This document shows positions 8,511-16,929 of a stretch of DNA of 64,000 nucleotides, piece by piece (position 1 is the first letter of the stretch; each line of letters opens with the position of its first letter). The DNA is taken from assembly GCF_003097355.1 (NCBI RefSeq), contig NZ_PYUI01000002.1, positions 248,001 to 312,000 of the forward strand. The letters run 5' to 3'. Under the pieces are notes generated by a model. The model saw only the letters and a list, made by a program, of their open reading frames with translations, made no database searches and was not told where the DNA came from. Source of the DNA: Arthrobacter sp. H-02-3. Lineage in GTDB: Bacteria; Actinomycetota; Actinomycetes; Actinomycetales; Micrococcaceae. Made by a program: the position numbers and the translations under genes.

Positions 8511-8607
8511 TGCCAGTCGCGGGGTGAAACCCCGGACGCTGACCGAAACCTGGTTCCGGCCGCAGCAACCCCAGTAGCTGCGTTCTGTAATGCCGGTCTC
8601 GGTTCAG
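8511..8607 (-). promoter_or_regulatory. possible structured RNA leader upstream of the FAD-protein gene
   Basis: The 472-base gap 8488-8959 between two divergent genes holds nested complementary segments: 8539-8550 with 8595-8607 (about 12 pairs, one bulge) enclosing a hairpin 8561-8566/8577-8582, and next to it a CGGGG-TGAAA-CCCCG hairpin at 8520-8534. On the minus strand these would be a leader starting about 25 bases before the ribosome site of the FAD-protein gene. I could not match it to a known riboswitch class. The rest of the gap, 8608-8959, should hold the promoter of the stress-protein gene; I see nothing else in it. Confidence 0.3.
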
Positions 8608-8959
8608 CAACGCCTCGAAGGATACCCAAGATTCGCGCCGATGGATAGGGGAGGTAGGACATTGGCCGAAGTCCCGGATTTTCGCGGATTCCGGGCTGGC
8701 CGTCGTGGGGATCCGGCCCCGAATGCCCGGGAAACCGGGCCGGGAAACAGCGTGTTAACTCTGCGTAAATCCTTCGGCCGAGGGCCGCCGGACCCGCCCG
8801 GACGGCCGTCTTGTGTGTTCGAAATTAAGGGGGAATAGTGAGGAAAATCAGGGGTTCCTGGGCGCAGATTCGGGGCCGCCTCGCCGGTGAACGCCGGGCG
8901 CCGGTACTTCTGGCAGAATAGCCGCAACATCAGGCAAGAATCGCGAGGAGGCGGACCCT

Positions 8960-9997
8960 ATGGGCCGTGAACAGGTGCATCCGGACCCGGCAGGGGAGAC
9001 CGGCGGCGAGCAGGCGCCTCCGCATGGCATCGTGGTGGGCGTGGATGGCTCGGACCACAGCCACTGTGCCCTCGTGTGGGCAGCCCGCGAGGCCGAGCGC
9101 CGTCGCCGCCCGCTGCACATCGTGACCGCCTATTCGGTTCCGATTTTTGCCGCATCCGGGCTCGACGGCGGCTACGCCACCGTGGACGACTCCGTGATCC
9201 GCGAAGGCGCCGAAGCCATCCTCAAGCACGCCCTGGACAAGGTGGCCGGCTACAACATCGACGTCGACGCGTCCGTGGAGAACGGCGATGCCTCCGGCGT
9301 ACTGCTGGACATCAGCGAAACGGCAGAACTTCTGGTGTTCGGAACCCGCGGCCGCGGCGGCTTTGTTGGCCGGCTGCTCGGCTCTGTCAGCAGCGCTCTG
9401 CCCGCCCACGCCAAGTGCCCTACCGTCACCGTGCCGCTGATCTGCGCGGACCGCCTGGGTGAAATCACTGACGACAAGCACGTCCTGGCCGAACGGGCGA
9501 AGTCAGGCCACCAGCCTGTCGAGAACGTCGTGGTGGCCGGCGTCGACGGCTCCGACCAGGCCCGCATCGCGGTGCTGGAGGCCGCAGCCCAGGCCGAACG
9601 GCTCTCCGCCCGGCTGCGGCTGGTGTGCGCCGTGCCGCAGTACACCGGCTCACTGGCCTGGGTGCCCACCCCGATGGATCGCGATGCCTTGTTCGCGGAC
9701 ATCAAGGTCCAGCTTGACGCCGGCGTGGCCTGGGTGCGGAGCCACTTCCCCGGCCTGGAGGTCGAGACCCAGCTCGTGGACGGTTCTCCCGTCGACATTC
9801 TCGTGGGCGCCAGCCGGCACGTGGAACTGGTGGTGCTCGGCACCCGCGGCCGCGGCGGCTTCGCCGGAATGCTGCTGGGCTCCACAACCGACGGCGTCCT
9901 CCACCACGCCAAGGGACCGGTCATGGTGGTGCCGGACCGCGACGACCCCCGGCTGGCGGACAGAGCCAGCTTCGGCCCGATGCTCGGCGACTCCTAA
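8960..9997 (+). CDS. tandem-domain universal stress protein
   Basis: A 345-residue cytosolic protein made of two UspA domains (about residues 23-160 and 180-325). Each begins with a GVDGS strand (VVGVDGSDHS and VAGVDGSDQA) and ends with the ATP-binding glycine motif, GTRGRGGFVGRLLGS and GTRGRGGFAGMLLGS, so both domains look nucleotide-binding. Such double-domain proteins are common in actinobacteria and respond to hypoxia, starvation or redox stress. The ATG at 8960 has AGGAGG 8 bases upstream. The phosphotransferase-like gene follows after 43 bases, so the two are probably co-transcribed. Confidence 0.93.
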   Translation: MGREQVHPDPAGETGGEQAPPHGIVVGVDGSDHSHCALVWAAREAERRRRPLHIVTAYSVPIFAASGLDGGYATVDDSVIREGAEAILKHALDKVAGYNIDVDASVENGDASGVLLDISETAELLVFGTRGRGGFVGRLLGSVSSALPAHAKCPTVTVPLICADRLGEITDDKHVLAERAKSGHQPVENVVVAGVDGSDQARIAVLEAAAQAERLSARLRLVCAVPQYTGSLAWVPTPMDRDALFADIKVQLDAGVAWVRSHFPGLEVETQLVDGSPVDILVGASRHVELVVLGTRGRGGFAGMLLGSTTDGVLHHAKGPVMVVPDRDDPRLADRASFGPMLGDS

Positions 9998-10040
9998 CCG
10001 CCTGAGGCTACGGGCTCGACGCCGGAAGGACGGTCCGCAC

Positions 10041-12779
10041 ATGGAACACCCCCGGAGGCCGGACCCGTCCGAAGACGCGGTCATGGCCCAGGACGCGCCG
10101 GTCCTGGCCTTGGAACGCCTTGGCCAGGACATGCTGGCCGAGGCCGGCGGCAAGGCAGCCAACCTGGGCGAGCTGGCCCGGGCAGGCCTGCCCGTTCCCG
10201 CCGGCTTCTGTCTGACAACCCGGGCCTATCTGGACGCCACGGCCTCCGCGGCGCTGGCGGACGTGCACCATGCCATCGCCGCAACCGCCCCCGATGACCT
10301 GGCCGGACTGGCGTTGCTCGCCGCAAAGGCCCGGGCACTAGTGCTCGACGCCGCCGTCCCGGCCGGCATCGATGCCGCCGTGCGGGCCGCCTATGCGGCG
10401 CTGGGCGACGATACGGCGGTCGCGGTGCGGTCCTCCGCGACCGCCGAGGACCTGCCCTTTGCCAGTTTCGCCGGCCAGCAGGACACGTTCCTGAATGTGG
10501 TCGGCGCGGATGCCGTGCTGTCCGCCGTCCGGCAGTGCTGGGCCTCGCTGTGGACCGACCGCGCGGTGACGTACCGGGCGGTGCAGGGAATCAGCCCGTC
10601 CGCTGTGTCTCTCGCGGTGGTGGTCCAGCGCATGGTGGACGCGGCCGTGGCGGGGGTGCTCTTCTCGGCCAACCCGGTCACCGGGCGACGGCACGAAGCG
10701 GTCATCGACGCCAGCCCGGGGCTGGGGGAGGCCGTGGTGTCCGGGGCCGTCAACCCGGACCACTTCGTGATCGACGGTGCCACGGGAACGATCCTGGAGC
10801 GGCGGATCGGGGACAAAGGACTGCTCATCCGGCCCCTCCCCGGCGGCGGAACCGAGCGGGTGGTCCAGCCGGGAGCCGGGTCCGGGCCAAGCCTGAACGA
10901 TGCCCAGCTGGCCGCGCTGGAACTCCTGGGCCGCCGTGCGGAGGTGCATTTCGGCTCGCCGCAGGACCTCGAATGGGCCATCGGCCGCGACGGTGCTGTG
11001 TGGCTAACCCAGTCCAGGCCCATCACCACGCTCTATCCGATGCCGGACAAGCCGCCGACCGGGCCGGGGCCGCGCGTCTATCTGTGCTTTAGCCTGGCCC
11101 AGGGCCTGACCCGGCCGCTGACGCCGATGGGCCTCGCCGGCATCCGGCTGATTGCATCCTCCGTGGCGGAGGCGGCGCATTTCCCGGTGCCGGTGCCCCG
11201 GGACGGGCCCTCGCCCTACGCGGAGGCCGGACAACGCATCTTCTTCGACCTCACTCCCGTGGTCCGGAGCAAGGCCGGGCGCGCGTTCGTCCCCCGGGTC
11301 TTCGACATCATGGAGGCGCGGTCGGCGGTTGTGCTGCGCCAGCTCTTCGCCGATCCCAGGTTCTCCGTCGTCACCAGCTCGCCGTGGCGGCTCCTGCGCC
11401 GCGTCGCCCCGGTAGCGGCGCGGGCGAGAGTGCCGGAGACCCTGGTCCGCGGGCTGCTCCGGCCCGAGGACGCGCTGCGCCGGGCCGACCGTGTGGGCGA
11501 ACAGCTCAGGGCTGCCCTCACAGTGCCCGCCGCCGCCACGGCTGCGCAGCGACTGGACCACGTTGAGCGGATCCTCGGCCGAAGCGTCTTTCCGGTGGTT
11601 CCCGCCCTCATGCCTCTGCCCGCGCTCGGGTTCGCGCTGCTGGCCGCGGCCGGGAAACTCGCGGGAAGCCCGGGGAACGGGGCACTGCAGGACGTCCTGC
11701 GGGGCCTGCCCAACAATGTGACCACCGAAATGGACCTCGACCTGTGGGCGCTGGCTGCCGCCATTCGGAAGGACCCCGCAGCGGCGGAGGTGTTCGGCTG
11801 GACCGCACTGCCCGAGCTGGCACGGCGCTACCGGACAGGGGAGCTTCCCGGCGTCGTGCAGTCCGGGCTCTCCGGCTTCCTGAGCCGGTACGGCCACCGG
11901 GCCGTGGCGGAAATCGACCTCGGCATGCCCCGCTGGTCTGACGACCCGACCCACATCCTCGGCGTCCTGGCCAACTATCTGCGCGTGGACGACCCGGCCC
12001 TCGCCCCGGACCGGCAATTCGAGAAGGCGGCGGGGGAGGCGGACGCGCAGGTGGAGCGGCTTGTGGCTGCGGCGAAGCAGCGCAGCCGCTTGCGTGGAGC
12101 GCTTGTCCGGGCCGCGCTGAGACGGACCCGGATGTTCGCCGGGTTGCGTGAACTGCCCAAGTACCACCTCGTGGAGGCGCTCGGCGCTGTCCGGCAGCAA
12201 CTCGCGGCGGTGGGGGCCGAACTCGCCGCAGCGGGGACCATCGACGCGGCGGACGATATCTTCTTCCTCGACCTGGGCGAGGCGCACGCGGGCCTGGGCG
12301 GCGCCGCGCTGCGCGGGATCGTGCAGCAGCGCCGGGAGGCGTACGTGGCCGAATTGGGCCGGCGGCACATTCCGCGCGTGCTGCTTTCCGATGGCACCGA
12401 GCCCGAAGCCGTGCAGTCCGACGCCGGCGGCCGGGCTACCGGGGACGCGGACCGATCGGCGGGGGTGCTCTCCGGGACGCCTGCCTCGGCCGGGACCGTC
12501 AGCGCCCGGGCCCGCGTAATCTTGGACCCGCAGGGCGCGCATCTGGAACCGGGCGAGATCCTCGTGGCGCCGTCCACGGATCCCGGCTGGACGCCGCTGT
12601 TCCTGACGGCCGGCGGCCTCGTGATGGAAATGGGCGGCCCCAACTCCCACGGCGCTGTCGTCGCGCGGGAATACGGCATCCCCGCGGTGGTGGGCGTACC
12701 CGACGCGACATCTCGGATCGCCACGGGCGACGACATCACGGTCGACGGCGCCGCCGGCACCGTAACGCCGTCACAGTAG
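10041..12779 (+). CDS. rifampicin-phosphotransferase-like / PEP-synthase-related protein
   Basis: A 912-residue protein with the ATP-grasp nucleotide domain of PEP synthases at the N-terminus (GGKAANLGELARAGLPVPAGF; VRSSATAEDLPFASFAGQQDT; LGEAVVSGAVNPD), a long unfamiliar middle (about 330-790), and the swivelling phosphohistidine domain at the very C-terminus (GGPNSHGAVVAREYGIPAV, His870). The PEP/pyruvate-binding TIM barrel that follows the histidine domain in true PEP synthase is absent. This order, ATP domain, substrate domain, His domain, is that of rifampicin phosphotransferase, which moves the beta-phosphate of ATP onto its target. The real substrate is unproven. The start at 10041 has GGAAGGA upstream; a second ATG lies at 10083. 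Confidence 0.8.
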   Translation: MEHPRRPDPSEDAVMAQDAPVLALERLGQDMLAEAGGKAANLGELARAGLPVPAGFCLTTRAYLDATASAALADVHHAIAATAPDDLAGLALLAAKARALVLDAAVPAGIDAAVRAAYAALGDDTAVAVRSSATAEDLPFASFAGQQDTFLNVVGADAVLSAVRQCWASLWTDRAVTYRAVQGISPSAVSLAVVVQRMVDAAVAGVLFSANPVTGRRHEAVIDASPGLGEAVVSGAVNPDHFVIDGATGTILERRIGDKGLLIRPLPGGGTERVVQPGAGSGPSLNDAQLAALELLGRRAEVHFGSPQDLEWAIGRDGAVWLTQSRPITTLYPMPDKPPTGPGPRVYLCFSLAQGLTRPLTPMGLAGIRLIASSVAEAAHFPVPVPRDGPSPYAEAGQRIFFDLTPVVRSKAGRAFVPRVFDIMEARSAVVLRQLFADPRFSVVTSSPWRLLRRVAPVAARARVPETLVRGLLRPEDALRRADRVGEQLRAALTVPAAATAAQRLDHVERILGRSVFPVVPALMPLPALGFALLAAAGKLAGSPGNGALQDVLRGLPNNVTTEMDLDLWALAAAIRKDPAAAEVFGWTALPELARRYRTGELPGVVQSGLSGFLSRYGHRAVAEIDLGMPRWSDDPTHILGVLANYLRVDDPALAPDRQFEKAAGEADAQVERLVAAAKQRSRLRGALVRAALRRTRMFAGLRELPKYHLVEALGAVRQQLAAVGAELAAAGTIDAADDIFFLDLGEAHAGLGGAALRGIVQQRREAYVAELGRRHIPRVLLSDGTEPEAVQSDAGGRATGDADRSAGVLSGTPASAGTVSARARVILDPQGAHLEPGEILVAPSTDPGWTPLFLTAGGLVMEMGGPNSHGAVVAREYGIPAVVGVPDATSRIATGDDITVDGAAGTVTPSQ

Positions 12780-12801
12780 CGCTGCTCGCTACAGTGGGGC
12801 C

Positions 12802-13608
12802 ATGAGCGAAGCACGCGGTTCGGAGGGCCAGCATCCCGGGGCAAGCGGGATGCCCGGCACGGGCGCCCCGGTAGCCGAAACCCCGGCGCCGGAAGCCCCT
12901 GCGCCCGAAACCCCCGGGCCGGAGGCGCGCGCCCCGGAAGCTCCCGGCCGGCTCCGGTCCCTGGACGGCGATGCATGGCTGCCGGCGTGGCTCGTGGAGC
13001 ATCCGCTGACGGCCGGCTGGGCGTGGGCCGGGTTCTGGGCGGCCCTGATTGTGGCCGACGAGTTCCTGGACCTGGCCGGCTGGTCTTGGTATGTGCTGGT
13101 GGGCATGGCCGCGCTGCCGACCCTGCTGGCCAGCATCGCGTTGCTGCACGCGACCCCGCGCCGGTACCTGAAGCCGCGCCGGGACTCCGTGCTGGGCCAC
13201 TTCTTTGTCCGCTTCCTCGCCTTGATTGCCGCGTTCCTCGTGTGGGGCGTGTCCGTGGTCATGAGCGCCTCGATCTCAACGACCCTTCAGTCGCTCGTCG
13301 GCGCGTCCGAACGCGAGGTCACCGCGGTGGGCTTCAACCTCCTGCTGGCCGCGATCCCGCTGGTGGTCTCGGTACTGTGGCTGGCCTTCATCATCCGCTG
13401 TGCCTGGTTCCTGCGGCGGCTCCGGGGCTGGAAACAAGCCCCGGGATCCGGCACCGTGCCCAAGAAGTTCCTTCGCGACAGGCCGCGGCTGAAGCGGGTG
13501 GTGGTGGGCCTCGCCCATCCCGGGCTGCTGCTCGTGGCCGGCCTTGGCACCTCGGTGCTCGCGTTCCTGCTCGGCGCCGTCGAGCTGACCATCAACGTGC
13601 TGAAGTAG
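12802..13608 (+). CDS. integral membrane protein of unknown function
   Basis: A 268-residue protein I do not recognise. The first 55 residues are a low-complexity Ala/Pro/Glu/Gly stretch (repeats of PAPEAPAPETPGPEA type), then about five hydrophobic helices (for example WAWAGFWAALIVADEFLDLAGW, FVRFLALIAAFLVWGVSVVM, LLLAAIPLVVSVLWLAFII, LLLVAGLGTSVLAFLLGAVEL) with a basic loop before the last one. No enzyme motif is visible. It starts 22 bases after the phosphotransferase-like gene on the same strand and may belong to its transcript. Confidence 0.75.
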   Translation: MSEARGSEGQHPGASGMPGTGAPVAETPAPEAPAPETPGPEARAPEAPGRLRSLDGDAWLPAWLVEHPLTAGWAWAGFWAALIVADEFLDLAGWSWYVLVGMAALPTLLASIALLHATPRRYLKPRRDSVLGHFFVRFLALIAAFLVWGVSVVMSASISTTLQSLVGASEREVTAVGFNLLLAAIPLVVSVLWLAFIIRCAWFLRRLRGWKQAPGSGTVPKKFLRDRPRLKRVVVGLAHPGLLLVAGLGTSVLAFLLGAVELTINVLK

Positions 13609-13645
13609 GACACCGCGCGGCCGGGGCCAGGCGTACTGTTGATGT

Positions 13646-13723
13646 ATGAGCTGCACTGCTGGAGCACGCGTTCTTCAGACGCGGAATTGTGAATCACTTC
13701 TTTTTGGGGCGCGGTCACGATGA
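13646..13723 (+). CDS. possible leaderless 25-aa upstream ORF
   Basis: An ATG at 13646 opens a 25-codon frame (MSCTAGARVLQTRNCESLLF...) whose TGA overlaps the ATG of the next gene as ATGA. A -10-like TACTGT at 13634-13639 would place transcription start at or next to this ATG, which would make it a leaderless message, common in actinobacteria. There is no ribosome site for the ORF itself. It could couple translation into the LolA-like gene or sense an amino acid (two cysteines). Only position and frame support it. Confidence 0.25.
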   Translation: MSCTAGARVLQTRNCESLLFGARSR

Positions 13724-14796
13724 CCCGCAAGTGGCTGCGGTGGCTGCCCGCCGTTGCCGTTCCCGCCGTCATCGCCGCCGGTGCGCTGGCCGGATCCCTG
13801 CCCGCCAGCGCCGGGGACCCGCTGCCGCCCAAGACGCCCGAACAGGTGCTGCAGCTGATCGCCCAGCACAGCGAGCCCGCCCTCTCCGGAACCCTGGAAC
13901 AGTCCTCGGAGCTGGGCCTTCCCGAACTCCCCAAGACCGGCCCCGGCACGGATTCTTCAAGCACCGCCTGGCTCGAACTGCTGACCGGTCCGCACACCGC
14001 GCGCGTCTATCGCGACGGCCCGGACCACGCCCGCATCCAGGTGATGGACCAGCTGGCCGAACGGAACGCCGTCCGCAACGGCAACGACGTGTGGTTCTAC
14101 AACTCCAAGGACAACACGGCCTCCCACGTCCAGCTCCCGGCCGACGCCGGCCGCGCCCACAACAGCGGCAAGGACGCCACGGCCACCCCGGACCAGCTCG
14201 CCGCAATGTTCTTGGCCAAGATCGACCCCAGTACTGACGTCACGGTGGGCGCCGACGTCCAGGTGGCCGGCCGGCCCGCATACAACCTGGTGCTCACGCC
14301 GAAGTCCGACGCGACCCTGGTCTCGTCCATCGCAGTTGCCGTGGACGGCCAGACCGGCCTGCCGCTGGGCGTTGAGGTCAAAGCCCGCGGACAGGCGGAT
14401 CCCGCCTTCCGCGTGGCCTACACGAGCCTGACCCTTGCGGCCCCCGACGCGTCCGTCTTCGCGTTCAGCCCGCCGCCGGGCGCCACGGTCAAGGAGATCC
14501 CGGTCCCGGAACACAAGCACGGCACTGACTCCGAAAAGGGGACGCCCCCGGCCAAGGACAGCGCACGCAAGCCGGCCGTCACCGGGTCCGGCTGGGACGC
14601 GGTGGTTGAGTTCCCGGCGGGAACGCAGAAGCCGACGTCGGACGCGGCGGCACCGCTCCAACAGCTCACCGTCCCGGTCCGGGGCGGCCGGCTCCTGTCC
14701 ACCGCGCTGGTGAACGTCCTGATGCTCGACGACGGGCGGATCTTTGCCGGCTCGGTGCCTGTGGAGCGGCTCCAGGCCGCTGCCGCGCAGAAGTGA
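13720..14796 (+). CDS. secreted LolA/RseB-like protein
   Basis: A 358-residue exported protein with a signal peptide (MTRKWLRWLPAVAVPAVIAAGALA, cleavage near PASAG). The mature part resembles the LolA/LolB/RseB lipoprotein-binding fold used in actinobacteria: ALSGTLEQSSELGLPELP, HTARVYRDGPDHARIQVMD, NDVWFYNSKDNTASHVQLP, GRPAYNLVLTPKSDATLV, and PLGVEVKARGQADPAFRVAYTSL in turn. It lies directly before an ABC exporter and probably works with it at the membrane, or modulates an anti-sigma factor as RseB does. Its own ribosome site is weak, and a tiny ORF overlaps its start. The C-terminal 100 residues contain a charged linker and a further small domain. Confidence 0.75.
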   Translation: MTRKWLRWLPAVAVPAVIAAGALAGSLPASAGDPLPPKTPEQVLQLIAQHSEPALSGTLEQSSELGLPELPKTGPGTDSSSTAWLELLTGPHTARVYRDGPDHARIQVMDQLAERNAVRNGNDVWFYNSKDNTASHVQLPADAGRAHNSGKDATATPDQLAAMFLAKIDPSTDVTVGADVQVAGRPAYNLVLTPKSDATLVSSIAVAVDGQTGLPLGVEVKARGQADPAFRVAYTSLTLAAPDASVFAFSPPPGATVKEIPVPEHKHGTDSEKGTPPAKDSARKPAVTGSGWDAVVEFPAGTQKPTSDAAAPLQQLTVPVRGGRLLSTALVNVLMLDDGRIFAGSVPVERLQAAAAQK

Positions 14797-14836
14797 ATAC
14801 CGGCCCGGTTTCCGGGGACCTGCCGGTGACGGCCGC

Positions 14837-15889
14837 GTGAGCGCCGCCGGGCCGGCGGCCGAGCTGCGAACCGAGCTGAGCATTGAGACCAGGGGTCTGA
14901 CCAAGCGGTTCGGCCATCAACTGGCAGTCGACGATGTCGATCTCGCCGTGCCGAAAGGCGCCGTCTTCGGCTTCCTGGGCCCCAACGGCTCGGGGAAGAC
15001 CACCACCATCAGGCTCCTGCTGGGCTTGGCCTCGGCCACCGGCGGCTCCATGCGCGTCCTGGGCGAGGAGATGCCCGGGAAACTCAATGGCGTGCTGCCC
15101 CGGGTCGGAGCACTTGTCGAGGGGCCGGCCTTCTACCCCTTCCTCTCCGGCTCCGCCAACCTGCACCGCATGGACGCCGCGGATCCCTACGGTCAGGCCG
15201 CCACGCGGCGGGCCCGGGTCCAGTCGGCCCTGGACCGGGTGGGCCTGACGCACGCCGCGGACAAGAAGGTCCGCGCCTATTCACTGGGCATGAAGCAGCG
15301 GCTGGGGATCGCCAACGCCCTGCTGGCGCCGCGGGACCTTCTGGTGCTGGACGAACCCACCAACGGACTGGATCCCCAGGGCACCCGGGAAGTGCGCAGC
15401 CTGGTGCGTTCGCTCGCGGCCGACGGCGCCACGGTGTTCGTCTCCAGCCACCTGCTCGCCGAAGTGGAACAGATCTGCACACATGCGGCCATCATGAGCG
15501 CGGGCCGCCTAGTGGCGCAGGGAACCCTGGCGGAGCTGCGCCGGGCGGGACAGGCGCGGATCCGCGTGCTGACGCCGGACCCCGGCACCGCGGCGCAGGT
15601 GCTGGCCGGCCTGGGTCTGGCTGCCACGGTGAGTCCCGACGGCGCCGCGTCCGCGGGGCCCGACGCGGTCCTTTTCGCGCCGCTGCCTGCACCGGCGGCA
15701 GCGCCGGCCCCGGCGGCCCGGGAGACGGCAGGGGCCGTGGACGCGGGGCAGCAAGCCGTGGAACCCGAAGCCGTGGTGGCCGCCCTGGTGGCAGCGGGGG
15801 TCCGGGTCCGCGGCTTCGCGACCGAACAGGTCAGCCTGGAGGACCGATTCGTGGCGTTGACGGGGGAGGGGTTCGACGTTGTCCAGTAA
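14837..15889 (+). CDS. ABC transporter ATP-binding protein
   Basis: About 350 residues. All ABC motifs are present: Walker A GPNGSGKTTT, signature YSLGMKQRLGIANALL, Walker B LLVLDEPTNGLDPQG and the switch histidine in VFVSSHLLAEVEQI. After the nucleotide domain (about 15-235) comes an Ala/Pro-rich extension to the end, longer than in most ABC-2 ATPases. I favour the GTG at 14837; an ATG at 14744 would overlap the preceding gene by 50 bases and give a non-homologous N-terminus. The permease gene overlaps its 3' end by 11 bases, which makes the pair a single exporter. Substrate unknown. Confidence 0.88.
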   Translation: MSAAGPAAELRTELSIETRGLTKRFGHQLAVDDVDLAVPKGAVFGFLGPNGSGKTTTIRLLLGLASATGGSMRVLGEEMPGKLNGVLPRVGALVEGPAFYPFLSGSANLHRMDAADPYGQAATRRARVQSALDRVGLTHAADKKVRAYSLGMKQRLGIANALLAPRDLLVLDEPTNGLDPQGTREVRSLVRSLAADGATVFVSSHLLAEVEQICTHAAIMSAGRLVAQGTLAELRRAGQARIRVLTPDPGTAAQVLAGLGLAATVSPDGAASAGPDAVLFAPLPAPAAAPAPAARETAGAVDAGQQAVEPEAVVAALVAAGVRVRGFATEQVSLEDRFVALTGEGFDVVQ

Positions 15890-16826
15890 CGGCTCATCCG
15901 CGGGCGGCCCGTCGGGGGCCCCATCAGGCAGCCCGGCCGGCAGCCCCAGCAGAGCGGCCGGTGACGCCGCCACCGACGTTACGGCGGCGAGCCTGCCGGG
16001 CCGACGCCGGTCCGTGACCGGCGGCCTGCTGGCCTCTGAACTCGGCTTGCTGTTCCGCCGCCGCAGGACGTGGGCCATGCTGTGCGCGCTGGCGGCCATC
16101 CCCATCCTGATTGCCGTGGCAGTGCGGGTCTCCTCGGCCGTGCCGGCCGGCCGGGGGCCCGCCTTCCTGGACAGGATCACCCAGAACGGCCTATTCGTAG
16201 GCGTCACGGCGATGGTGGTCTCCGTTCCGCTGTTCCTGCCGCTGACTGTCGGCGTGGTGGCCGGAGACACGATCGCCGGCGAGGCCGGGCAGGGAACCCT
16301 CAGGTATCTGCTGGTGGCTCCGGCCGGGCGGGTCCGCCTGTTGCTCATCAAATATGCCGGGGCGGCACTGTTCGTGGTCGTTGCCCCGCTCGTCGTGGCA
16401 CTGGTCGGAGCAGGCATCGGCGCGGCGCTCTTCCCCGTGGGACCCGTGACCCTGCTCTCCGGCGACACGATCGGTACCGGCGAGGCCATGGTCCGGCTGC
16501 TGCTGATCGCCGCCTATCTGGCGGTTTCGCTGCTGGGCTTGTCCGCGATCGGATTGTTCATCTCCACCCTGACGGACGTTCCCGTCGGGGCCATGGCGGC
16601 TACCGTGGTGCTCTCGGTCGTTGCGCAGGTCCTGGACGCGCTGCCGCAACTTGAGTGGTTGCATCCCTGGTTGTTCAGCCACTACTGGCTGGACTTTGGC
16701 GATCTCCTCCGCCAGCCGCTCTCCTGGGACTCCTTCGCCGCCAACGCCGTCCTGCAGGCCGGCTACGTCGCCGTATTCGGTGCGCTGGCCTACGGCCGGT
16801 TCATCACCAAGGACGTGCTCTCCTAG
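15879..16826 (+). CDS. ABC-2 type permease
   Basis: A 315-residue membrane protein with a Gly/Ser/Pro-rich N-terminal 35 residues and six hydrophobic segments, consistent with the ABC-2 exporter fold. It starts with TTG inside the 3' end of the ATPase gene; a strong GGGAGGGG ribosome site about 6 bases upstream and the 11-base overlap point to translational coupling. The helix MLCALAAIPILIAVAVRV follows a basic stretch (LLFRRRRTWA), as in NatB- and bacitracin-exporter-like permeases. The LolA-like gene, ATPase and permease form one transcription unit. Confidence 0.87.
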   Translation: MSSNGSSAGGPSGAPSGSPAGSPSRAAGDAATDVTAASLPGRRRSVTGGLLASELGLLFRRRRTWAMLCALAAIPILIAVAVRVSSAVPAGRGPAFLDRITQNGLFVGVTAMVVSVPLFLPLTVGVVAGDTIAGEAGQGTLRYLLVAPAGRVRLLLIKYAGAALFVVVAPLVVALVGAGIGAALFPVGPVTLLSGDTIGTGEAMVRLLLIAAYLAVSLLGLSAIGLFISTLTDVPVGAMAATVVLSVVAQVLDALPQLEWLHPWLFSHYWLDFGDLLRQPLSWDSFAANAVLQAGYVAVFGALAYGRFITKDVLS

Positions 16827-16929
16827 CTCCGGGACCAGGCCCTCGCGTCTCAAAACCCGGCGCCCAGGGGCGTGGCCCCACGAGCGGGACCAACCGAAGG
16901 GCCCGGCTAGCGGGACCTAGTAGCGGCTC

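Noticed and set aside
8511-8580. SAM-type riboswitch on the plus strand
   Set aside because: Pieces such as GTGCCAG and GAAACCCCGG recall SAM-I/SAM-IV, but the paired core and GCAACC are not in place, and the nearest plus-strand gene is a stress protein about 400 bases away.
10041-12779. True phosphoenolpyruvate synthase
   Set aside because: The C-terminal PEP/pyruvate-binding barrel is absent and the phosphohistidine domain is last, as in rifampicin phosphotransferases.
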